Below, piece by piece: positions 25,577-33,979 of a stretch of DNA of 64,000 nt (positions within the stretch are counted from its first letter, which is position 1; each line of letters begins with the position of its first letter). The DNA is taken from assembly GCA_021776135.1 (NCBI GenBank), contig JAJFGL010000039.1, positions 28,373-92,372 on the forward strand, in the 5' to 3' direction. The notes below the pieces were generated by a model that saw only the letters and a list, made by a program, of their open reading frames with translations, was not told the origin of the DNA and searched no databases. The stretch is from Kiloniellaceae bacterium (lineage in GTDB: Bacteria > Pseudomonadota > Alphaproteobacteria > Kiloniellales > J153). A program made the position numbers and the translations under genes.

Positions 25577-26329
25577 ATGACGGAAAACGGACAGCAGCCG
25601 GTGATCGTGCTTGAAAATGTGGACAAGCATTTCGGCGATTTTCAGGCGCTCAAAAACATCAACCTCACCGTCAACAGGGGTGAGCGCCTGGTTGTCTGCG
25701 GGCCTTCCGGATCGGGTAAATCGACCATGATCCGTTGCATCAACCGCCTGGAAGAACACGACGGCGGGCGCATTTTCGTCAATGGCAAGGAATTGACCGG
25801 GGATGTAAAGGATATCGACGCGGTGCGCCGCGAAGTCGGCATGGTGTTCCAGAGCTTCAATCTGTTTCCCCACCTGACCGTGGTCAAAAACCTGATGCTG
25901 GCGCCCAAGCTGGTGCGCAAGGCCGGTAAGGCCGAGGCCCGCGAGACGGCCATGCGGTTTCTCGAACGGGTGCGCATTCCCGAGCAGGCCGATAAATACC
26001 CGGCGCAATTGTCCGGCGGACAACAGCAGCGCGTCGCCATCGCCCGGGCCTTGTGCATGAACCCGGAGGTCATGCTGTTCGACGAGCCGACCTCGGCCCT
26101 GGACCCGGAAATGATCTCGGAAGTTCTCGACGTCATGGTCGATCTCGCCAAGGATGGCATGACCATGATCTGCGTGACCCACGAGATGGGTTTCGCCCGC
26201 TCGGTCGCCGACCAGATCCTGTTTATGGACGCCGGTGAGATCGTGGAAATGGGGCCGCCGAAAACCTTCTTCGACCAGCCCAAGAACGAACGGACTAAGC
26301 TATTCCTCAGCCAGATCATCCAGCATTAG
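25577..26329 (+). CDS. Polar amino acid ABC transporter ATP-binding protein
   Basis: A 250-residue cytoplasmic ATPase that powers the importer. All nucleotide-binding motifs are intact: Walker [10 protein letters not shown] (about residues 39-47), the Q-loop [13 protein letters not shown], the ABC signature LSGGQQQR, Walker [13 protein letters not shown], and the switch His in CVTHEMGFA. It matches the GlnQ/HisP class in length and in the final [11 protein letters not shown] and [14 protein letters not shown] pattern. It starts one base after the second permease stop, and an IMPase-family gene follows after 16 bp. Confidence 0.93.
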   Translation: MTENGQQPVIVLENVDKHFGDFQALKNINLTVNRGERLVVCGPSGSGKSTMIRCINRLEEHDGGRIFVNGKELTGDVKDIDAVRREVGMVFQSFNLFPHLTVVKNLMLAPKLVRKAGKAEARETAMRFLERVRIPEQADKYPAQLSGGQQQRVAIARALCMNPEVMLFDEPTSALDPEMISEVLDVMVDLAKDGMTMICVTHEMGFARSVADQILFMDAGEIVEMGPPKTFFDQPKNERTKLFLSQIIQH

Positions 26330-26345
26330 ACCAGGCCCTAGCTCC

Positions 26346-27116
26346 ATGAAGGACTATATCCATTTCGCGGAAAGTCTGGCCGATGCCGGCAGGACGACTA
26401 TCCGCGACGCGCTCCGCAAGCCCTTCGATCTCGAAATCAAGCCCGACGGCAGCCCGGTCACGGCCGTGGACAAGGCGGTCGAAGATGCCATGCGCGCACT
26501 TATATCGGATCGTTTCCCCGGCCACGGTATTCTGGGCGAGGAGCGGCAAGACAGCGCCCCCGATGCGGAGATGAAATGGATCATCGACCCGATCGACGGC
26601 ACCTTGCCATTTCTGGCCGGCATACCTGTCTTCGGCACCTTGATCGCCCTGGTGCGCGGCGAGGTTCCGGTGCTGGGTATTATCGACATGCCCATGACCG
26701 GCGAACGCTGGGTCGGATGCGAGGGGCAAGCAACCACCCGTAACGGCAGCCCGGTACGCAGCCGCGCCTGCGGCGAGCTTTCCCAGGCTTTGATGTCCAG
26801 CAGTAATCCCGACTTCTACGGTGAGCGGGACAGGCCGGCCCTGGGGCGGATGAACGCGGCCACGCGCTGGTGCGTTTACGGCGGCAGCTGCATGGCCTAT
26901 GGGCAAATTGCCAGCGGCCGGATCGACCTTGGCATCGACGTGAATTTCGATATTCACGACTACCTGGCCCTGGTGCCGGTTATCCAGGGCGCCGGCGGGG
27001 CGATTACCGACTGGGATGGGGCCGGGCTGACCGTTAATTCCGGCGATCGCTTTGTCGCCGCCGGCGACCCGCGGGTTCATGCCCAGGCCTTGGCGGTGCT
27101 CAACGCGGAAGGCTAG
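26346..27116 (+). CDS. IMPase-family phosphatase (histidinol-phosphatase-like)
   Basis: A 256-residue Mg-dependent phosphatase of the inositol monophosphatase family. Metal-binding motifs are clear: EERQ (the Glu after GHGILG), DPIDGT (in KWIIDPIDGTLPFLAG), and the late catalytic Asp in IDLGIDVNFDIHDYLALVPV. The first looks closest to HisN-type histidinol-phosphate phosphatases of alphaproteobacteria, but the family also includes inositol, PAP and other sugar phosphatases. The ATG at 26346 is preferred; longer frames run into the ATPase gene. It probably belongs to the same operon as the amino acid importer. It converges with tmm, with only eight bases between the stops. Confidence 0.78.
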   Translation: MKDYIHFAESLADAGRTTIRDALRKPFDLEIKPDGSPVTAVDKAVEDAMRALISDRFPGHGILGEERQDSAPDAEMKWIIDPIDGTLPFLAGIPVFGTLIALVRGEVPVLGIIDMPMTGERWVGCEGQATTRNGSPVRSRACGELSQALMSSSNPDFYGERDRPALGRMNAATRWCVYGGSCMAYGQIASGRIDLGIDVNFDIHDYLALVPVIQGAGGAITDWDGAGLTVNSGDRFVAAGDPRVHAQALAVLNAEG

Positions 27117-27124
27117 AACATGCT

Positions 27125-28471
27125 CTAGCTATCGGTCTCCAGGTAACAGGCCATGGAATCGTCCAGGGCATCTTTCCAGGGCGTATGGTGGACCGGCGCC
27201 ATGGTTCCCGTAATCACCGATTTATAGCTGTTGTCCCGGAAGGTCATGATGTTCTTTTTCTTATGCTTCTTCCATCGATAGAAGGCATCGCAAGCGCCAT
27301 CCACATCGAAGCTGGGATAGTCGGTTTCGTCGATCAATTCCTGAACGTAGTCGCCTTGATATTTGATCGCCCCGTAATCGTCGGCGATGGCGTCCTCGGC
27401 GGCGACACGGTCCACGACGTCCTTGGTCATGACCTCCCTTGAGGGCACGGCGATGCGGTCCATGATGACATCGCGGGCAAACCAGGCTTGACCGTCGAAC
27501 ATGTTGAAGGTGAACCACTGGTCCTGCATCCCCAGGTACATCAGCTTGGGATTGGCGACCCAGACAACGCCCTTATAAAGATCCGCGGTGGCCAGGCGGT
27601 TGGCGGTCCGCAGGCGCAGATCGTCGGGCAGGAAGGGGAAGTGATGCTGATAACCCGTGCACAGGATGATGGCGTCGACATCCTTGGCGGTGCCGTCCTT
27701 GAAGGTCGCGGTATTGCCCTCGACCTTCTCCAGCAGCGGCACTTCCTGCCAGTTATCCGGCCAGTCGTAGCCCATGGGCGCGGTGCGGTGGCTGACGGTC
27801 ACGGACTTGCAGCCGTATTTCCAGCATTGCGAGCCGATATCCTCGGCCGAATAGCTGGTCCCGATCAGCAGCAGGTCCTTGTCCTTGAATTCGAGCGCGT
27901 CGCGGAAATCGTGGGCGTGCAGCACCCGGCCGTTGAAGGAGGAAAAACCTTTGAAATCGGGGACGTTCGGGGTCGAGAAATGGCCTGACGCCACCACCAC
28001 ATGATCGAAGGCTTCGCTGTATTCGCGGTCCTCTATCAGGTTGTGGGCCGTAACCGTGAACTTGCCGCTGTCCGCGCTGTAGGCGACATGGCGCACCGGG
28101 GTGCGAAAGCGGATCCAATCGCGCACCTTGGCCTTTTCAATCCGTCCCTCGATGTAGTCGAACAGAACCGCGCGCGGCGGATAGGACGCGATTTGCCGCC
28201 CGAAGTGCTCCTCGAAGGAATAGTCGGCGAATTCCAACCCTTCCTTGGGGCCGTTCGACCACAAATAGCGGTACATGGAGCAATGAACGGGCTCGCCGTA
28301 TTCATCCACCCCGGTGCGCCAGGTGTAGTTCCACAGACCGCCCCAATTGTCCTGGGTCTCGAAACAAACGATTTCGGGAATGTCCGCGCCTTTTTGCGCG
28401 GCGGATTGAAAGGCCCGCAAGAGGGCTAATCCGGAAGGGCCCGCGCCGACAATTGCCACTCTCTTGGTCAT
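27125..28471 (-). CDS. tmm: Trimethylamine monooxygenase
   Basis: A 448-residue flavin-containing monooxygenase that oxidises trimethylamine to trimethylamine N-oxide using FAD, NADPH and oxygen in the cytoplasm. The FAD-binding GAGPSG (residues 9-14), the FMO-type motif [11 protein letters not shown], and the NADPH-site segment [13 protein letters not shown] are all present. The early segment [22 protein letters not shown] and the overall length match bacterial Tmm. The neighbours support the call, since tmoXWV (TMAO uptake) and tdm (TMAO demethylase) lie next to it. Related FMOs can also oxidise other methylated amines and sulfides. Transcription diverges from tmoX across a 570-bp intergenic region. 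Confidence 0.93.
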   Translation of the reverse strand: MTKRVAIVGAGPSGLALLRAFQSAAQKGADIPEIVCFETQDNWGGLWNYTWRTGVDEYGEPVHCSMYRYLWSNGPKEGLEFADYSFEEHFGRQIASYPPRAVLFDYIEGRIEKAKVRDWIRFRTPVRHVAYSADSGKFTVTAHNLIEDREYSEAFDHVVVASGHFSTPNVPDFKGFSSFNGRVLHAHDFRDALEFKDKDLLLIGTSYSAEDIGSQCWKYGCKSVTVSHRTAPMGYDWPDNWQEVPLLEKVEGNTATFKDGTAKDVDAIILCTGYQHHFPFLPDDLRLRTANRLATADLYKGVVWVANPKLMYLGMQDQWFTFNMFDGQAWFARDVIMDRIAVPSREVMTKDVVDRVAAEDAIADDYGAIKYQGDYVQELIDETDYPSFDVDGACDAFYRWKKHKKKNIMTFRDNSYKSVITGTMAPVHHTPWKDALDDSMACYLETDS

Positions 28472-28661
28472 TCCCTAGCTCCCCTGATTCCAATTTATAT
28501 ATGGCCACAATGACGCTATGGCCTCTTGGTAAAAAACTGAACCAATTTCAGTTTATTTACAACCAATACATTTCACTAAGGATATCATAGCCCATTTGAT
28601 TGTCGATACGGCGCTTCCATAACGGGGCGCTGGCTTGGATCTCGATCTTGAGGGGTCCTAG

Positions 28662-28826
28662 GTGAAATTCACCGGCCGTTAGTCGAACGTCGCGGGCTGG
28701 CTGCTTTTCATCATGTCCGCCCTCGGTTTCATTTGATCCAGCCTCGAAAGCGGGGATATAGCCAGCCTGATAGGCGGAGGGGTTTTTCTGCTGGCCTGTT
28801 TTGTCTTCATGATTCCCTATGTTTGA
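28662..28826 (+). pseudogene. Decayed small two-helix membrane protein between tmm and tmoX
   Basis: Read from a GTG at 28662 after a GAGGGG ribosome-like site, one frame encodes KFTGR, a TAG (28680-28682), then NVAGWLLFIMSALGFI, a TGA (28734-28736), then SSLESGDIASLIGGGVFLL and ACFVFMIPYV before the final TGA at 28824. Two clean hydrophobic helices joined by a short loop, in one frame but broken by two stops, look like a recently inactivated small membrane protein. Readthrough is much less likely. The function is unknown. Confidence 0.5.
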
Positions 28827-29041
28827 AGGCCGATATGGCGCCCCGTGGCGCGGGGAAGTGGTGAGAATCTATATATTGGCCTCAGATCTGGATCAAATTG
28901 GTCTTGAATTGGTATATGAAGTGGCCTAGTTTCATGGCCTGATTGAAACGGTTGGAAAAACCGATTAGCCGGATAGATTTATCTGACTGCGATCTTGATA
29001 CGTGGGAACAACCCCCAACACACCCCGGGAGGAAGATAGTA
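28827..29041 (+). promoter_or_regulatory. tmoX promoter region with TTGGTATAT motif
   Basis: Contains TTGGTATAT at 28909-28917, also found before tdm at 36430-36438, and the GGGAGG ribosome site of tmoX near 29027. The shared motif is a candidate operator for the GntR regulator encoded at 36692-37444. No gene is seen. Confidence 0.35.
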
Positions 29042-30007
29042 ATGCTAAGCACTGCGATTAAGAAAACTTCGGCCATGGCCTTTGCCGCCACGGTGGCCTT
29101 GAGCTTCAGCGCCCAGGCCGCGGCGCCGGAATCCGACGATCCCATCATCATCGTTCAGAACAACTGGACCAGCCAATTGGTGCTCTCGACCGTGCTGGGT
29201 AAGGTTTTGGAGGACATGGGCTATACCGTTGAATTCGCCCCCTCCGATTCGCAATTGCAATTCAAGGCCATCGCCGATGGCGACATGCATTTCCAGATCG
29301 AAGCCTGGGAAGGCTCCATGAAGACGGCCTTCGAAAAGGCCGTCGCGGAAGACGGCATGGTCGATGCCGGCACCCATGAAGCGAAAACCCGCGAAGAATG
29401 GTGGGTTCCGCAATACGTCGCCGACAAATGCCCGGGCCTTCCCGATTGGAAAGCCCTGGACAAATGCGCCGGCATTTTCGCGGTCGCCGAGACCGCGCCC
29501 AAGGGCCGTTTCGTGGGCCCCCCGGCGGATTGGGGCAAAAACTACGCGGAACGAGTCACGGCCTTGAAAATGGACTTCGTGGCGATCAATGTCGGCCAGG
29601 CCGCAACCCTGTGGGCCGAGCTTGACGCGGCGGTGGCCAAGAAAGAGCCCGTGGTGCTGTTCAACTGGACGCCGAACTACATCGAAGCCAAGTACGAAGG
29701 CATGTTCATCGACTTTCCAGAACCGGAAGGCGACAAGTGCATGACCGATGCGTCCTGGGGCCCGAACCCGGACGCCACCGGCGACTGCGGCGCCCCGCGC
29801 GCCGGTTGGCTGAAGAAAGCGGCCTGGGGCGGGATCGCCGAGCAATGGCCGGAAGCTTGGAAAGTCATGCAGAACATCAACTTCTCCAGCGACCAGATCG
29901 CCGCGGCGTCCTTGCTGGTCGATGTCGAGGGCTTGTCCACGGAAGAAGCCGCCGACAAATGGATCGCCGACAACGGCGGCCTGATCGGCAAGTGGAAAGG
30001 CATGTAA
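29042..30007 (+). CDS. tmoX: TMAO ABC transporter, periplasmic binding protein
   Basis: A 321-residue binding protein of the OpuAC/glycine-betaine class that should capture trimethylamine N-oxide in the periplasm. The ATG at 29042, with a GGGAGG site, gives a signal peptide (MLSTAIKKTSAMAFAATVALS) that ends at SAQA-AA. Quaternary-amine binders use aromatic residues, and candidate tryptophans are seen in NNWTSQ, EAWEG, EEWWVP and NWTPNY. Its partners tmoW and tmoV lie downstream, and tmm and tdm flank the set, so TMAO is preferred over betaine or choline as ligand. A partial terminator follows the gene, which would keep binding protein in excess. Confidence 0.88.
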   Translation: MLSTAIKKTSAMAFAATVALSFSAQAAAPESDDPIIIVQNNWTSQLVLSTVLGKVLEDMGYTVEFAPSDSQLQFKAIADGDMHFQIEAWEGSMKTAFEKAVAEDGMVDAGTHEAKTREEWWVPQYVADKCPGLPDWKALDKCAGIFAVAETAPKGRFVGPPADWGKNYAERVTALKMDFVAINVGQAATLWAELDAAVAKKEPVVLFNWTPNYIEAKYEGMFIDFPEPEGDKCMTDASWGPNPDATGDCGAPRAGWLKKAAWGGIAEQWPEAWKVMQNINFSSDQIAAASLLVDVEGLSTEEAADKWIADNGGLIGKWKGM

Positions 30008-30046
30008 AGCCATTGAGTTTTTCTAGGGGCTAACTCCCCAAATATC

Positions 30047-30083
30047 AGCCGGGCGCAATTAACATTGCGTCCGGTTCTTTTTT
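30047..30083 (+). terminator. Attenuating terminator between tmoX and tmoW
   Basis: A stem of about 11 bp (CCGGGCGCAAT with ATTGCGTCCGG, one G-T pair), a four-base loop and a T-tract (TTCTTTTTT). It probably lowers expression of tmoWV compared with tmoX. Confidence 0.75.
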
Positions 30084-30110
30084 ATCTCTGAATAGAGCGG
30101 GATAATTTCA

Positions 30111-30152
30111 GCAGACGCGGACAACAGCGTCGCAGACGCGGTCAACAGCGTC
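30111..30152 (+). repeat. Two tandem 21-bp repeats before tmoW
   Basis: The 21-bp unit GCAGACGCGGACAACAGCGTC occurs twice head to tail with one base different, ending 16 bp before the tmoW start. It lies between the attenuating terminator and the ribosome site. The role is unknown. Confidence 0.6.
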
Positions 30153-30167
30153 ATCGAGGGGAGCTCC

Positions 30168-31199
30168 ATGCAGCGACAAATTCAGATCACATGCCGGAAT
30201 ATCTGGAAGGTCTTCGGCCCGAATCCGGAAGAATTCATGGAACGCCACAACGGCAAGCCATCGCCCGAAGCCTTCAAGGCCGAGGGCTATATCGGCGCCG
30301 TTCAGGACGTATCTTTCGATGTTTATACCGGCGAAATTCTCATCATCATGGGCCTGTCCGGGTCCGGAAAATCGACGATTATCCGCTGCATCACCCGCCT
30401 GAACGACCCGACCAGCGGCGAAATGGATTATGAAGGCAAGGACTTGCTCAAGGCCACGCCGCAGGAATTGATTGAACTGCGCCGCCATAAAATGGGCATG
30501 GTGTTCCAGAATTTCGGCCTGTTGCCGCATCGCGACGTCCTGTCGAATGTCGCTTTCCCGCTCGAAGTCCAGGGCATCGATCTTGCCACCCGCAATGCGC
30601 GGGCGCAGGAGATGGTGGACCTGGTCGGCCTCGGCGGCAGGGAAAGCTATTTTCCGCGCGAACTTTCCGGCGGCCAGCAACAGCGCGTCGGCATCGCCCG
30701 CTCGCTCGCCGTGGAGCCGGACATCTGGTTTCTCGATGAGCCGTTCTCGGCTCTCGATCCCCTGATCCGGGCCGAAATGCAGGACGAATTTATCCGCCTG
30801 CAGCAAATGCTCAAGAAAACCATCGTCTTCATCACCCACGATTTCGAGGAAGCGACCAAACTCGCCGACCGCATCGGGATCATGAAAGACGGGCGCATGG
30901 TGCAGCTGGACACGGCGGAAGAATTGGTGCTGAACCCGGCCGACGACTACGTCGCCGAGTTCGCCAGGAACGCGCCGCGCGAAAGAATCGTATCGGTCGG
31001 CGCCATCATGGAAGACCTCAACGGCACGGCCGGCAGTGCCGAACACGCCCTCGACGCCAAGGCCAAGATCGGCGAGGTCGCGGAGCGGGTATTGAATTCA
31101 TCGGTCCCGCTTCCCGTGGCCGGCGAGGATGGCGCGATAATCGGCATGTTGTCGCGCGAGCGCATTACAAAGGCACTGTTCGGAAAGCAAGATCAGTGA
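30168..31199 (+). CDS. tmoW: TMAO ABC transporter, ATP-binding protein
   Basis: A 343-residue ATPase of the ProV/OpuAA class that drives TMAO import. Motifs are complete: Walker A GLSGSGKST, Q-loop VFQNFGLLPHRDV, signature [15 protein letters not shown], Walker B IWFLDEPFSALD, and switch His in FITHDFEEA. After about residue 270 comes a C-terminal extension with a short, CBS-like part (PLPVAGEDGAIIGMLSRERI), where ProV proteins have regulatory CBS domains. Here it appears shortened. The stop overlaps the GTG start of tmoV by four bases (GTGA), which indicates translational coupling. Confidence 0.9.
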   Translation: MQRQIQITCRNIWKVFGPNPEEFMERHNGKPSPEAFKAEGYIGAVQDVSFDVYTGEILIIMGLSGSGKSTIIRCITRLNDPTSGEMDYEGKDLLKATPQELIELRRHKMGMVFQNFGLLPHRDVLSNVAFPLEVQGIDLATRNARAQEMVDLVGLGGRESYFPRELSGGQQQRVGIARSLAVEPDIWFLDEPFSALDPLIRAEMQDEFIRLQQMLKKTIVFITHDFEEATKLADRIGIMKDGRMVQLDTAEELVLNPADDYVAEFARNAPRERIVSVGAIMEDLNGTAGSAEHALDAKAKIGEVAERVLNSSVPLPVAGEDGAIIGMLSRERITKALFGKQDQ

Positions 31200-33445
31200 G
31201 TGCTGGCGTTTCCGAACCGGACCGGAACGGTCTGGTGGGACGCTTCCTCGCTCGCGGTTCCTTGCCGCTGCAAATGCTGGCTGTTGCCGCCGTTGCCTTG
31301 GCTCTTTCCTCGGTCATGGACTGGGCATGGGATTGGCCCAAGGAATGGGTAATTCCCATCAAGCTCTGGATTTCGGATTTTTTCCGGTGGCTCGACAAGG
31401 AAGCGACCCTTGGCCTCTTCACGGTCAAGCAATTGACACGCACCCTATCCTGGGTCCTTAAACAGCCGCTGATCTGGACCGAGCAATTGTTGTGGAAGGG
31501 CGCCAAGCCCTACGAATTCCTGCCCGTGATGTGGATCGCGATTAGCTTAGCCGTGGGGATCGTCGCGTCCCGCCTGCGCGGCCAAAACTTCGCCATGATC
31601 GTGGTGGCGGTCCTGCTTGGCGTCGTTGTTATCGATTCCCTTCCCTTCATTCTTTTGAGCCTGACAAAGGCCCTGAAGATCGCGCCCTGGATGGAAGCCC
31701 AGGCCTTTACCGGTATTTCGCAAATTCCGGCGGACATGCTCGACGCCGTCATGACGTCAAAAAAACTGAAGCATATTCCCTGGATCGCCGTGGTCCTAGG
31801 TTTCGGCGTCTTCGGCCACTGGGTCGGCGGATGGCGTTTGGCGGGCGCCGTGGTCCTGTCCATGAGTTATCTCGCGGTCACCGGATTGTGGCGCGAATCC
31901 ATGAAGACCTTCTCCCTGGTGGCGGTTGCCGTGCCGTTCTCGGCCCTGCTCGGCCTTTCGCTCGGTGTGTGGGTGACGCGCTCGAAACGGGCGGCGAAAA
32001 TCATCACACCGATATTCGATTTGATGCAGGCGACACCGCATTTGGCCTATCTCGTGCCGGTGGTTGTGATGTTCGGCGCCGGCCAGGTGCCGGCCTTGAT
32101 CGCGACGGTGATATTCGCCATGCCGCCCATGGCCCGCTGCACCATTCTCGCGATTCAGACCGTGCCCAGCGATATCGTCGAATCCGGCCGCATGAGCGGC
32201 TGCACCGAGCGTCAATTGCTGTGGAAGGTGATTTTACCCTCGTCCCAGAAAACCCTGCTCCTCGGCCTCAACCAGGTCATCATGCAGACCCTGGCCATGG
32301 TTGTGATCGCCTCCCTGGTCGGCGCGCAAGGCTTGGGCCACAAGCTTTTGTTCTCGCTCCAGCAGTTAAAGCTGGGCTTCGCGACCATGCAGGGCATGGC
32401 CATCGTCTTGATGGCGGTGGTGCTCGACCGCCTCACGCAGGCTTACGCAAACCGCGCCTCGGTTCACGAGCACCACGAGGCTGCGGGTTTCGTCCAAAGA
32501 CATATACACATCATCGTCTTTTTCGCGATTCTGGCGGTATCGATTATCGCGTCGTTTTACCTGCGCGATGTTTCCATCCTTCCGCGCAAGCATCTGCTCG
32601 TCGACAACAGGGATGCGCTGGAACTTGACAAGGTGATCAAGGCGGTCACGTTTTTCTTGATCGATTACATAAGGCCGCCCCGCGATTTCATCACGGTCTA
32701 TATGCTGATTCCCATGCGCGATTTATATCACTCCATGCCGTGGTCGCTTATCGTGGGCGTTATCGCGGTTGTCGGCTACCGCCTGGGCGGCTGGACCCTC
32801 GCGGCCTTGACCACGGGCCTCATGTTGTTTGTCATCCTTGCGGCCGGCAACTGGGAATTCGCCTCAACGACGTTCTATTTCGTGTCCTCGGCCCTGGTCT
32901 TTTGCGTGGCTATCGGCGTGCCTATCGGCATTTTGTCGGCGCGTTCCGAGCGGGTCGCCAAGGCGGTGATGTTCATGTGCGATCTGTTGCAGACTTTTCC
33001 GTCCTTCATCTATTTGCTGCCGGCCATCATGTTGTTCAGGGTCGGGGAGCTGGCCATTATTTTCGCCATCATTCCCTACGCCTCGGTGCCGGCGATCCGT
33101 TATACCTATCTCGGCCTCAAACGGATTCCGGCGGTGACTATCGAGGCGGCCACGGCGAACGGCTGCACCTCGTTCCAAAGGCTGTGGAAGGTGGAACTGC
33201 CGGTGGCGCTTCCCGAAGTCATGCTCGGCGTCAATCAGACCATCATGATGGCCTTGGCCATGACCGCGATCACGGCGCTGATCGGCGGGCAGGATCTCGG
33301 GCAGGAGATTTACCGGGCTTTGCCGACCAGCGATGCCGGCCGCGGCGTGATGGCGGGCCTGGGTATCGCGTCCCTAGGCATCATCGCCGACCGCCTTATC
33401 GGCGCCTGGGCCGCCAAGCGTAAAGAGGCGCTTGGGATATCCTAA
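31196..33445 (+). CDS. tmoV: TMAO ABC transporter, duplicated permease
   Basis: A 749-residue inner-membrane protein made of two ProW-like permease halves in one chain. Each half has its own BPD_transp_1 segment with an EAA-type loop for the ATPase: ESGRMSGCTERQLLWKVILP (about residues 325-345) and EAATANGCTSFQRLWKVELP (about 650-670). Together they provide about 14 or more hydrophobic helices. Fused permeases of this size are seen in TmoV of marine bacteria. Translation starts at GTG 31196, overlapping tmoW. A REP and a MITE-like element begin shortly after the stop. Confidence 0.88.
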   Translation: MSAGVSEPDRNGLVGRFLARGSLPLQMLAVAAVALALSSVMDWAWDWPKEWVIPIKLWISDFFRWLDKEATLGLFTVKQLTRTLSWVLKQPLIWTEQLLWKGAKPYEFLPVMWIAISLAVGIVASRLRGQNFAMIVVAVLLGVVVIDSLPFILLSLTKALKIAPWMEAQAFTGISQIPADMLDAVMTSKKLKHIPWIAVVLGFGVFGHWVGGWRLAGAVVLSMSYLAVTGLWRESMKTFSLVAVAVPFSALLGLSLGVWVTRSKRAAKIITPIFDLMQATPHLAYLVPVVVMFGAGQVPALIATVIFAMPPMARCTILAIQTVPSDIVESGRMSGCTERQLLWKVILPSSQKTLLLGLNQVIMQTLAMVVIASLVGAQGLGHKLLFSLQQLKLGFATMQGMAIVLMAVVLDRLTQAYANRASVHEHHEAAGFVQRHIHIIVFFAILAVSIIASFYLRDVSILPRKHLLVDNRDALELDKVIKAVTFFLIDYIRPPRDFITVYMLIPMRDLYHSMPWSLIVGVIAVVGYRLGGWTLAALTTGLMLFVILAAGNWEFASTTFYFVSSALVFCVAIGVPIGILSARSERVAKAVMFMCDLLQTFPSFIYLLPAIMLFRVGELAIIFAIIPYASVPAIRYTYLGLKRIPAVTIEAATANGCTSFQRLWKVELPVALPEVMLGVNQTIMMALAMTAITALIGGQDLGQEIYRALPTSDAGRGVMAGLGIASLGIIADRLIGAWAAKRKEALGIS

Positions 33446-33449
33446 AGTT

Positions 33450-33471
33450 CTCTAGGTCACCGGCTCATAAA
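33450..33471. repeat. 22-bp dispersed repeat, copy 1
   Basis: The 22-bp sequence beginning CTCTAGGTCACCGG is also present at 46836-46857. Here it lies just outside MITE copy 2; in copy 3 it is inside, so the two repeats have recombined or nested. Confidence 0.6.
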
Positions 33472-33480
33472 CGGGGAACC

Positions 33481-33808
33481 GTCATCCCGGACTTGAGCCA
33501 CTGGTGTCCGGTTTAACTTCGCGCTACCCGCCCGGACCTGTTCCTATCACCGCGAGCCCCCCACCCCAACCCTCCCCCTCAAGGGGGGAGGGAGAAAAAG
33601 CGGCGTTCTCCCTCTAACTCCCTCCCCCTCGACGGGGGAGGGTTGGGGTGGGGGTGACAGCCGCGCTAAGTATTCACGGCACCCGAAGACGCACCGCTTT
33701 CCTGTCCAAAACCGCGCGGGCGACTTGGAGGCGCATAGACTCATTGCCCTGCCACCTGTCTTCATAATTAAACCGGACACCAGTGGACTTGATCCGGGAT
33801 CCATTTAT
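33481..33808. repeat. REP palindrome split by MITE copy 2
   Basis: The bases before and after MITE copy 2 join to give GTCATCCCGGACTTGA + TCCGGGATCC, a common alphaproteobacterial REP palindrome. GGACTTGA is present on both sides (33489-33496 and 33785-33792), as expected if the MITE inserted into the REP and duplicated its target. Confidence 0.65.
33498..33786. mobile_element. MITE-like repeat element, copy 2
   Basis: A 289-bp non-coding element with perfect 19-bp terminal inverted repeats (CCACTGGTGTCCGGTTTAA at 33498-33516 and its inverse at 33768-33786). The interior palindrome of C-rich and G-rich arms matches copies 1 and 3. It sits inside a REP and is flanked by a short direct repeat. 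It has no coding capacity. Confidence 0.82.
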
Positions 33809-33867
33809 CCGCTGGTCCGGCGTCCGAATTACGGCGCGATGGATCCCGGATCGCTGACTTTCCTTGC

Positions 33868-33918
33868 CATGCCCCCGCCTTCGCGGGGGCAGGCGGCCCG
33901 CCTGCGCGGGTGCATGGG
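33868..33918. repeat. REP-like GC palindromes
   Basis: Two adjoining short palindromes (GCCCCCGCC-TTC-GCGGGGGC and GGCCCGCCTGCGCGGGTGC) between the MITE and tdm. They may form stem-loops at the convergent ends of tmoV and tdm. Confidence 0.5.
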
Positions 33919-33979
33919 CTTGGAGGAAGCCGCGTCCGGGATGAAGGCTTTATGGCTATGTGTCCAAAAGGCAAGCGTT

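Noticed and set aside
28680..28736. Programmed readthrough or selenocysteine at the TAG and TGA in the small membrane protein
   Set aside because: Two different stop codons and no visible SECIS-like structure make recent decay the simpler explanation.
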